From positions 1 to 8,588 of the forward strand of contig JAUVJB010000125.1 in NCBI GenBank assembly GCA_030592465.1: a stretch of DNA of 8,588 nt. Reading direction: 5' to 3'. Position numbers and translations under genes: made by a program. The notes below the pieces were generated by a model, which was not told where the DNA came from, made no database searches, and was given only the letters and a program-made list of their open reading frames with translations. Shown here piece by piece: positions 1-6,341 of the stretch. This stretch comes from Bacteroidota bacterium (lineage in GTDB: Bacteria; Bacteroidota; Bacteroidia; Bacteroidales; B39-G9). Position 1 is the first letter of the stretch. The number at the start of each line of letters is the position of its first letter.

Positions 1-7
1 CGGTTAA

Positions 8-23
8 CCCGCCAACTGGCGGG
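8..23. repeat. GC-rich palindrome, copy 1
   Basis: Inverted repeat CCCGCCA/TGGCGGG with a 2-base AC centre. Its core CCGCCANCTGGCGG is shared with the second copy at 84-99, where the outer base and the centre differ. The two are 76 bp apart. A compact GC-rich dyad repeated within 100 bp of AT-rich spacer resembles REP-type interspersed palindromes. It could also form a strong RNA hairpin. Copy number in the genome cannot be judged from one window. Confidence 0.6.
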
Positions 24-83
24 CGGAGGATTAGAATCTATAAACCTGTACGTAAGTCTATTACAAAACCGATAGTCGGCTAA

Positions 84-99
84 TCCGCCAGCTGGCGGA
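84..99. repeat. GC-rich palindrome, copy 2
   Basis: Perfect 16-base palindrome TCCGCCAGCTGGCGGA, flanked by A and T that extend the symmetry to 18 bases. It shares the core CCGCCANCTGGCGG with the copy at 8-23. The change of the outermost pair from C-G to T-A relative to that copy is compensatory, preserving the dyad. This suggests that the dyad itself, not just the sequence, is maintained. Confidence 0.6.
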
Positions 100-261
100 T
101 AGTTTTCATAGTGAATTCAACCACTAATTTATTTTTTGACCACTGGAGCGAAATATTTGGCGACATAGTATTAACCCGAAAAATTAACTTTGTTGAGGGC
201 TTCGCCGTTCATAATTTTTCTGACGATTAAGTAATACCAACAAATTTAGGATTTTTAATAC

Positions 262-298
262 CCCCAAATTTGTCCCGATGCTTCGGGATAAATCGGGG
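262..298. repeat. TCCCGA/TCGGGA hairpin nested in a longer dyad
   Basis: TCCCGA (273-278) and TCGGGA (283-288) pair around the loop TGCT. Outside this, CCCC at 262-265 can pair with GGGG at 295-298 with imperfect A/T pairing between. A run of four T follows on the plus strand (299-302), so a terminator for a plus-strand transcript is conceivable. No plus-strand gene is visible upstream of it in the window, so I list it as a structured repeat. Confidence 0.45.
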
Positions 299-331
299 TT
301 TTCCGTATTGCTAACCCACATCCCATCGCAC

Positions 332-363
332 ATTCATACAAAAACGAAATGAATTGTATGAAT
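332..363. repeat. AT-rich hairpin with 10-bp arms
   Basis: ATTCATACAA (332-341) and TTGTATGAAT (354-363) are perfect inverted repeats around a 12-base loop. Immediately outside, AATACGG (364-370) can pair with CCGTATT (303-309), leaving a bulge on the left side. TAACCC (312-317) and GGGTTA (369-374) offer a competing pairing. The function is unknown. Confidence 0.45.
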
Positions 364-477
364 AATACGGGTTAAACTTTATTAAAATTATTTTCATTTT
401 TTGAGAGGATACTTTTCAACTCTCATAACGAAAATTTATGAACCACGAAGTGCTCGGCGAAGCTAATTAATCGGATT

Positions 478-537
478 AAAAAGTAAAGGTTTAAAGCTGT
501 AAGTTATTTCTAACTTTTTTTCAGCTTTAAACCTTTA
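478..537 (-). terminator. Rho-independent terminator of the protease gene
   Basis: Perfect 16-bp arms at 484-499 and 522-537 (core AAAGGTTTAAAGCTG and its complement) enclose a second 6-bp stem, AAGTTA/TAACTT at 501-506 and 511-516, with a TTTC loop. On the minus strand the hairpin is followed after one C by five T (482-478). It lies about 75 bases past the stop codon of the protease, in the right orientation to end that transcript. On the plus strand the inner hairpin is followed by a run of seven T, so some activity in the other direction is possible. Confidence 0.7.
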
Positions 538-552
538 ACCTTAAACTAATTG

Positions 553-576
553 AAAAATATCAAAACTTTTTTTGAT
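553..576 (-). terminator. Weak hairpin plus T tract after the protease stop
   Basis: ATCAAAA (559-565) and TTTTGAT (570-576) form a 7-bp A/T-rich stem with a CTTT loop. Read on the minus strand, the hairpin is followed by A and five T (557-553). It sits about 35 bases after the stop codon and upstream of the stronger terminator at 478-537. The stem is weak, so it may act only as an accessory terminator or an mRNA 3' end. Confidence 0.35.
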
Positions 577-611
577 TTTAAATCATAAAAAATTTAAGTT
601 CTGAAATTAAC

Positions 612-3600
612 TTATCTTGAAACAACAATTTTTTTAACAAATGTTTTATTATTAACTGTCATTTTAATGAAATAAATTCCTTTTTCAAGATTTTTACTAT
701 CAAGCAAAATAGAATGTTCGCCCCTATTGATTAATTTATTAGCAATAATTTGATAAACATTTTTACCAAGTATATTATAAACTGATAGGTTTACATTTGA
801 ATTGTTTGATAATTTGTATTTAATATTTGCAAAATCATTTACAGGATTAGGATATACTTTAAATTCGCAATTTGTATTATAATTATTTATTATTCCCGTA
901 AGAGTAATTGATAATTCAAATCCCTGTGTATTAGATAATTCACCATCACTTACAAGCAATTTAACAGAATCTGTACTTTCTACTAATGGTGTTCCTGATA
1001 ATGTAGCAGTACCATCTTCATTATCAGAGAAACTTAACCATTCCGGTTTTTCAGAACAGGTTATTATTAAAGAATCGCTTGCATTAACATCTGAAGTGAT
1101 AATATTATAAGTATAAACAGAATCTATTGCTCCGGTTGTTACAGGAATTGAAGTAAATACAGGAGCTACATTTGTTTCTGAAGATGTTATTGTAAATAAT
1201 TGTGTATCAGATAATTCACCGTCACTTACAATTAATTCAATTGTATCAATACTTTCTACAGTTGGAGTTCCTGATAATATTGCAGTACCATCTTCATTAT
1301 CAGAGAAACTTAACCATTCCGGTTTTTCAGAACAGGTTATTGTTAAAGAATCGCTTGCATTAACATCTGAAGTGATAATATTATAAGTATAAACAGAATC
1401 TATTGCTCCGGTTGTTACAGGAATTGAAGTAAATACAGGAGCTACATTAGTTTCTGAAGAGGTTATTGTAAACGATTGTGTATCAAACAATTCACCGTCA
1501 CTTACAATTAATTCAATTGTATCAATACTTTTTACTAATGGTGTTCCTGATAATATTGCAGTACCATCGCCGTTATCAACAAAACTTAACCAGTCAGGTT
1601 TTTCCGAACAGGTTATTATTAAAGTATCGTCTGCATTTTCATCTAAAGTAGCAATATTATAAGTGTAAACAGAATCGATTGTTGCAGATGTTACAGTTGG
1701 TGATATAAATTCAGGAGCAACATTAATACCTCCAATACAATTTAAAGTTGCAGCCCAGCCATCTCTTGTAACAGAACCATCGCTGGTAAAATGGAAAGTA
1801 AGAGCACCTAATTCTGTAGTAGAAGATACTGTTTCAGGAAGATCTGTGCCACAGTAAGTTCCTATTTGAGTAGCAGATGTAGATGTTCCATCATAAATTT
1901 CTAATTGATCGTAACAACCTGATGAATAACTTTCAACATTAAATTCAGTGAAAATAACTTGCATCTTAGCACCTTCTATTGATGGCATAAAAGTCATTGT
2001 AATATCTTCACTGGATTCATATTGACCATCAGGACCTCCTGTGTCATAAAATAATGACGAACAGGTTGTTATTGTTGTATCAGACATTAAGTAAGCAGCA
2101 TAACCTGTTGTAAAAAACCATGTGCTACAACTTGTAGCTTCACCTGCGGGATTTTTCGGAACTACTTTCCAGTAATAAGTAGTGAATGCTTCCATTGAAG
2201 CAGGTGTAAAAGATATATTGGTAACATTTTCAACAAACTCGGGAGTAGAGGATGTGCCAAAATAAACATCATAGCTAAATGCACCTGAAACTTGTTCCCA
2301 TGATAGAGACGACATTGTTGATACATCTGTAGAACCATCAGCAGGATTAGGATTACCGGCACATGCAGGTGGCTCTGTAATATCAAAACAAGTGAAACTT
2401 GCAACCCAACCTGAGTTGTTAGTATAACTATTAGATATAAAATTAAAAGTTAAAGCACCTTGTTCATTACTTGCTGATACTATTCCGGGACTATTTGTTC
2501 CGGAGAACGGACTTCCCTCAATTTCATCGGCAGAAGTATTTGTTCCATTGTAAATATGTAAATAATCATTTGATTCTGTTTCAAAAGAGGTAAAGTCAAA
2601 TTCCATTACTTTATTTTCTGAATTGGGTTGAAAAGTCATTGTAAAATTTTCACTATTAGAATAGTTCTCATCAGGGCCTCCTGTATCATAAAAAGTACCT
2701 ATGCATGCTGTAATAGTATCATTGCTCATAAAATAATCGGGTATCAGACCTACTACAACCGGTATTGTTTTTTCAGCAGTATATTGAGAGGATTCTCCTG
2801 CACTAATATCACAAACAAAAGAAACTTCTGTTCCCATAGGAGTTAGAGCATCTGCAGTAACACTAAATATTGCAATTTCTGTAGAGTCTGCATTTAAATC
2901 GCCAATATCATATGTGTTGTCATTAATAGTAACATAATTATCAACTGAAAGATTGGCAATAGCATTGGTAACATCAGCATGTCCTGTGTTTGAAGTTGAA
3001 ATAATTATGTTAGCAGTTTCCCCTGGATCTAATATTCCATCATCATTACCTGTTTCTGAATCATCTATTGTTATATTACCAATAGTTAGTTCAGGTGCAT
3101 TGATTGTCATCTGCAATGTTGAGTTCCATGTGCTGTCTATATTGTCAGTCATTTCTAATCCAAAGGTTACCTTGTATTGATCAGGAACATTATTTGCAAT
3201 AGTAACAGCAAAAGCATCAAGTTCTTGTGCAGTAGAATTTGTATCAATATCTCCAAAATTATGTGTGTTGTCAGTAATTGTAACATAAGAATCAGAGCAA
3301 GAAAGAACAGCATTAACGGCATTTGCCATTTCTGTTCCAAGATTTTTAAGGGTTACATCAAATGTAACAGCTTCGTTGAAATCAGCCAGTCCGTTATTAT
3401 TACCGGATGCATCATCAATAGTGTAGTTGTCAAGAACAACATAAGCACCATCAAGAGCTGCAGCAGGTATTTGGTCAATAACAGGCTGATACTGAGGTTT
3501 GGTTATTACAATGTCAACATTTCCTCCACTTAAAACAGGTGTAATTGGAACATTCACCGTGCCTGTTTCTCCGACTAAAGCGCTACCATGTAACACTCCA

Positions 3601-5507
3601 TCTTTAGAAATTCCAACATACGAACCGGGTTCAGCAGTTACTTCAAAATAATCTATACCAATAGGTAAAGCATCCATATAACTTGTGTTGTTAATTTCAC
3701 CTTGAGTTTGATATATAACCAAAGAAGGGTCGCCAAGGCAGTTATATGCCTGCCAGTAATATGTAGGACCTACAGATCCTGAAAAACCTTGATTGTCTGC
3801 TTCGGTTACAGCAAGATTCCCAATAAATACCATAGCATCCATTGAAACATAATCGCTAATAAAAGGTGCATCGTAAACTCCCCATGTGGTTGTATCAAAT
3901 GAAGGAGTATTTCCATCACCAACAGTAGAAAAAGCACCTACTGACCAGTAAACATCTTCGTCCCAGTATGAAGAAGGAGAAGAACCAATATAGCCGACAG
4001 CACCTTTATTTTCTGCACGCATCCATGTTTCTCCAAAACATTCGGTATAACCAAAATCACAGGCAAGGCAACAGTTACCAATTGCGAGAGGATATTTACC
4101 TTGGTTAGTAAAAGCATTTACAGCAGTTTGTGATAATTCAGGAGTACACCATTCAGTTTGACCGCCGTGTGCAGTGTAGTTAATAAAGCCAACACCTGCG
4201 TTTACTGTTTCATAACAGCCTGTATAACTGGTAAGGTAAACATTAATATTAGTAAACCCGTGAGCTGTATTATAATAATTTTCGGTAGCATAATTAATTG
4301 TAGGTTGACCATGTGAAGGATTGTGACCATAGCTGTCAGCACCTGCAATTAGAGTAACATTATCAAGGTAAGCAGGGTCAGTAAATTCATATTTTTCATA
4401 ATACAGAATTTTGTCAATCTGTGGTTGTAATTGTGCTGTAGTTGTAGCAGAAAGACGTCCGTAATACATTTCAGGGAAATTGTCTCCGTCAACACTACAA
4501 TAATAAAGGTCTGTCATTTTCGCAGATGCTGAACCTGTTTGTGCAGGTATTTGAGGCGTATCACCAACTAATAGAACAAAGCTCGGAGCAGGGTCTTCAG
4601 TGGTTCCTGCATTATATTGATTATGAATATATGTTTGAATGTCGCTGTATGAAGTTCCTATTACATCAGTATAAGCAACAATAACTTTAAATCCTTTTTT
4701 TGTTTTCCATTCGATAAAAGGCTGTAATTGTGTTTCAAACATTGGGTCTGATACAATTAAATATTTAACAGGATAAGTTGTTAAATCGGGATGATCGGGA
4801 TAATCTTTTGCATTATGATTAATAATACTTTTATAAATTGCTTCAAAATAAGGTGAGTATGTTGATGCTTTTATATTTTCTGTTAATGCAATATCGCTTC
4901 CTGTAAAAGTTATTTCAACTTCTATATTATTATATACTTGTATCATACCGGTAACAGGATTGTACCTAACAGGAGCTACAACTAATCGTGCCAATCTCAC
5001 ACCTCGCAAAACACCAAGTACCTCTACACTAATTAATTCGTGTTTGATAAATGAATTTGAATTATATGCTGCTTCATTATATTCAAATTCTACCGTAGTT
5101 GGGTCAATATTTTTAGCCAATGAGGGTTGAGCAGGCATAATTTTATTTGTTATACCAAATTCACTTAATTTATACTTATTAAGTGTATAATTTTTTACTT
5201 TTACGGATACTTGTGCTCCAAAAGGAATTTCAATAAGTTCTTTTGCTGCAGGAAGCTTTGGCGTTCCGACTTCACCTATAAAGTAAGTCTTTGGAATACT
5301 AATTTCACTAAAAAGACCTTTTTTTGTACTGACTTCAAAACTCTTAATACCTTCAAAATCGTATGAGATATTAAGTTTTTCATAATTGTTCTCAGTAATC
5401 TTTACTGTATTTTTGCCGGTTCCAAAATTTATATCGTAATCTTTAGCATTAGTAAACGAAAAAGATGCGATAAAAAAACATAATAAAAAGATAATTTTTA
5501 CTTTCAT
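612..5507 (-). CDS. Secreted Kgp-like C25 (gingipain family) cysteine protease with T9SS sorting domain
   Basis: Cell-surface or secreted endopeptidase of 1631 residues. Layout: signal peptide about 1-21; C25 prodomain to about 234; catalytic domain about 235-600; gingipain-type Ig-like domain about 605-682; two CARDB-like domains (690-803, 808-918); CUB (926-1041); FN3-like (1048-1135); CUB (1141-1257); three 92-residue Ig-like repeats (1262-1537); T9SS type A sorting domain (about 1547-1631) with the usual VYPNPVND start and a basic end. Catalytic residues by comparison with Kgp: Asp391, His447 (in HGG) and Cys480 (second of a CC pair). The Asp-His and His-Cys spacings, 56 and 33, equal those I recall for Kgp. 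Kgp's lysine-pocket Thr and Asp correspond to Thr445 and Asp518, so Lys-X cleavage is inferred. Kgp's cleaved-adhesin region is absent. The start is chosen because it leads directly into a signal peptide; no clear Shine-Dalgarno precedes it. No T9SS machinery genes are in the window. Confidence 0.95.
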   Translation of the reverse strand: MKVKIIFLLCFFIASFSFTNAKDYDINFGTGKNTVKITENNYEKLNISYDFEGIKSFEVSTKKGLFSEISIPKTYFIGEVGTPKLPAAKELIEIPFGAQVSVKVKNYTLNKYKLSEFGITNKIMPAQPSLAKNIDPTTVEFEYNEAAYNSNSFIKHELISVEVLGVLRGVRLARLVVAPVRYNPVTGMIQVYNNIEVEITFTGSDIALTENIKASTYSPYFEAIYKSIINHNAKDYPDHPDLTTYPVKYLIVSDPMFETQLQPFIEWKTKKGFKVIVAYTDVIGTSYSDIQTYIHNQYNAGTTEDPAPSFVLLVGDTPQIPAQTGSASAKMTDLYYCSVDGDNFPEMYYGRLSATTTAQLQPQIDKILYYEKYEFTDPAYLDNVTLIAGADSYGHNPSHGQPTINYATENYYNTAHGFTNINVYLTSYTGCYETVNAGVGFINYTAHGGQTEWCTPELSQTAVNAFTNQGKYPLAIGNCCLACDFGYTECFGETWMRAENKGAVGYIGSSPSSYWDEDVYWSVGAFSTVGDGNTPSFDTTTWGVYDAPFISDYVSMDAMVFIGNLAVTEADNQGFSGSVGPTYYWQAYNCLGDPSLVIYQTQGEINNTSYMDALPIGIDYFEVTAEPGSYVGISKDGVLHGSALVGETGTVNVPITPVLSGGNVDIVITKPQYQPVIDQIPAAALDGAYVVLDNYTIDDASGNNNGLADFNEAVTFDVTLKNLGTEMANAVNAVLSCSDSYVTITDNTHNFGDIDTNSTAQELDAFAVTIANNVPDQYKVTFGLEMTDNIDSTWNSTLQMTINAPELTIGNITIDDSETGNDDGILDPGETANIIISTSNTGHADVTNAIANLSVDNYVTINDNTYDIGDLNADSTEIAIFSVTADALTPMGTEVSFVCDISAGESSQYTAEKTIPVVVGLIPDYFMSNDTITACIGTFYDTGGPDENYSNSENFTMTFQPNSENKVMEFDFTSFETESNDYLHIYNGTNTSADEIEGSPFSGTNSPGIVSASNEQGALTFNFISNSYTNNSGWVASFTCFDITEPPACAGNPNPADGSTDVSTMSSLSWEQVSGAFSYDVYFGTSSTPEFVENVTNISFTPASMEAFTTYYWKVVPKNPAGEATSCSTWFFTTGYAAYLMSDTTITTCSSLFYDTGGPDGQYESSEDITMTFMPSIEGAKMQVIFTEFNVESYSSGCYDQLEIYDGTSTSATQIGTYCGTDLPETVSSTTELGALTFHFTSDGSVTRDGWAATLNCIGGINVAPEFISPTVTSATIDSVYTYNIATLDENADDTLIITCSEKPDWLSFVDNGDGTAILSGTPLVKSIDTIELIVSDGELFDTQSFTITSSETNVAPVFTSIPVTTGAIDSVYTYNIITSDVNASDSLTITCSEKPEWLSFSDNEDGTAILSGTPTVESIDTIELIVSDGELSDTQLFTITSSETNVAPVFTSIPVTTGAIDSVYTYNIITSDVNASDSLIITCSEKPEWLSFSDNEDGTATLSGTPLVESTDSVKLLVSDGELSNTQGFELSITLTGIINNYNTNCEFKVYPNPVNDFANIKYKLSNNSNVNLSVYNILGKNVYQIIANKLINRGEHSILLDSKNLEKGIYFIKMTVNNKTFVKKIVVSR
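897..1724 (-). repeat. Three tandem 276-bp repeats coding Ig-like domains
   Basis: Three in-frame units of 92 codons lie at 1449-1724, 1173-1448 and 897-1172, encoding residues 1262-1537 of the protease. Each begins NVAP, contains TCSEKP-(D/E)-WLSF, DGTA-LSGTP and LVSDGEL, and resembles the putative-Ig/cadherin-like (He_PIG) family. Units 2 and 3 are almost identical in DNA: 1006-1172 matches 1282-1448 with a single difference (1066 against 1342). Unit 1 is clearly more diverged. This is protein-coding repetition and not a CRISPR array. Each unit has a lone Cys (1300, 1392, 1484). Confidence 0.9.
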
Positions 5508-5717
5508 ATTTTAAAAATTTAAGTTAGAAAAAAATATTTGTCAAATTTTATTCCGAGTTTTCTCGGCATTGTTTATAACAATTTCATAAAAAGTTTTCAA
5601 ATTTAATATTTTATTTTTAAATATTCATTGAATCCGGAAGTAAATAATATGAATTTTTGACATAAATACATAAAACATAGACTAAATTTTTTTTAAATAA
5701 ATTAAGATTTATAATTT
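5508..5717 (-). promoter_or_regulatory. AT-rich spacer upstream of the protease with possible promoter
   Basis: This gap separates the small TPR gene from the protease gene and is the natural place for the protease promoter. On the minus strand TAAATTTG (5605-5598) fits the Bacteroidetes -7 consensus TAnnTTTG, about 90 bases before the ATG, but I see no good TTTG -33 element at the right distance. An 11-base dyad ATTCA-T-TGAAT (5623-5633) lies just upstream and could be an operator. No convincing terminator for the upstream operon is visible, so read-through into the protease cannot be excluded. Confidence 0.3.
5553..5566 (-). promoter_or_regulatory. CCGAG-AAAA-CTCGG hairpin in the protease leader
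   Basis: On the minus strand CCGAG and CTCGG pair perfectly around AAAA, about 45 bases before the protease ATG. It is one of very few GC-rich spots in this AT-rich gap. It has no T tract after it, so it is not a normal terminator. A leader-RNA stability or translation-control element, or a protein-binding dyad, are possible. Confidence 0.35.
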
Positions 5718-6341
5718 TTATTTTATAAGTGACAAACCTTCCAGAGCAGATTTATCATCAGGAGAAATTAGCAACACTTTATTAAATAGAATTTTAGCTT
5801 CTCTTATTTTTCCTGTTTGAAAATTTGTCCATGCATACATCAGTAAACCATCATAGTCGAAAGGGTATAGATTTACAACTTTTCCAAAACATTTTAGTGA
5901 ATTAGCGTAATCTTTTCTTCCATAATAAATAAGTCCTAATCTGTAATTAACAATTGTATTATTTGGAGAATTAGTTAATATTTGTTCGTACAAATTTTTT
6001 ACTTCATCCCACTTGCCCAAAGCTGCTTTTGGCAATACTAATCCGAATTTTGCTTCTTCCGAATATGGCATTAATTTAATTGCTCGTTGATAATAAACAT
6101 TAGATTCTGAAAAATTACCTGTTTGGTAATTGAGCCATCCTAAACGCAAGTTAATTTCATACGAATTTTCATCGTAAATATTTTTTATAACTTTAATAGC
6201 ATTAGTGTAATCACCTTTTTTTTCCAGACTAATACTTTTATTGAAATTTGTGCGAAGTAAGTCAAAGTTTTGAGCAAAAAGACCTAAGCTCATAATACAA
6301 AAAACAAATGTAATTGTTAGAGATTTTTTTAAAAGTACCAT
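5718..6341 (-). CDS. Exported tetratricopeptide-repeat protein
   Basis: A 207-residue protein with a signal peptide (two Lys, a hydrophobic stretch, then SLGLFA with cleavage probably before Gln24), so it is likely periplasmic or membrane-associated. The remainder is almost entirely TPR helices: clear repeats at about 62-93, 95-127, 129-161 and 163-195, each with the LGxxYYxxxxY-A---F type pattern ending in Pro, and a degenerate one at about 29-57. TPRs usually hold protein partners; no catalytic domain is present. The start overlaps the 3' end of the TPR/beta-barrel gene by 13 bp and has a perfect AGGAGG 6 bases upstream, which fixes this ATG. It is the last gene of the coupled trio and probably works with the TPR/barrel protein. 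The specific role is unknown. Confidence 0.88.
   Translation of the reverse strand: MVLLKKSLTITFVFCIMSLGLFAQNFDLLRTNFNKSISLEKKGDYTNAIKVIKNIYDENSYEINLRLGWLNYQTGNFSESNVYYQRAIKLMPYSEEAKFGLVLPKAALGKWDEVKNLYEQILTNSPNNTIVNYRLGLIYYGRKDYANSLKCFGKVVNLYPFDYDGLLMYAWTNFQTGKIREAKILFNKVLLISPDDKSALEGLSLIK

Larger units (their letters stand above)
171..375. repeat. Segment bounded by 8-bp inverted repeats
   Basis: TTAACCCG at 171-178 is matched by CGGGTTAA at 368-375, enclosing about 205 bp that contains further dyads (273-288, 303-309/364-370, 332-363). Size, lack of coding capacity and inverted ends are compatible with a miniature inverted-repeat element. The ends are short, however, and I see no clear target-site duplication. 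Chance or an RNA structure are real alternatives. Confidence 0.25.
199..463. repeat. Pair of inverted copies of a ~22-bp segment
   Basis: The segment at 199-220 (GCTTCGCCGTTCATAATTTTTC) has a close reverse-complement copy at 429-463. There the halves GAAAATTTATGAA (430-442) and CGGCGAAGC (455-463) are separated by a 12-base insertion (443-454). The match is imperfect in the A/T run but covers both halves in the same order. This is consistent with decayed copies of one interspersed repeat inserted in opposite orientations. Confidence 0.45.
1..611. other. Non-coding intergenic region rich in palindromes
   Basis: I see no convincing gene here on either strand. Frames are broken by frequent stops and nothing resembles a known protein. 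Besides a terminator just beyond the protease gene, the stretch holds two near-identical GC-rich palindromes, a TCCCGA/TCGGGA hairpin, an AT-rich hairpin with 10-bp arms, and a pair of inverted copies of a roughly 22-bp segment. The left part is noticeably richer in G and C than the coding DNA to its right. It looks like a place where short repeats accumulate downstream of a convergent or terminal gene. Whatever gene lies to the left is outside the window. Confidence 0.7.

Noticed and set aside
262..302. Terminator of a plus-strand gene
   Set aside because: The hairpin followed by four T would fit, but no plus-strand gene is visible between position 1 and the hairpin, so it is listed only as a structured repeat.
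897..1724. CRISPR-like or simple satellite array
   Set aside because: Units are 276 bp, in frame, and encode a recognisable Ig-like domain; there are no short repeats with unique spacers.
2162..3533. Several open frames of 70-120 codons, on the plus strand and in another minus frame, inside the protease gene
   Set aside because: They lie wholly within the protease coding sequence, have no recognisable domains and arise from its composition; the protease frame is continuous and has clear homology throughout.
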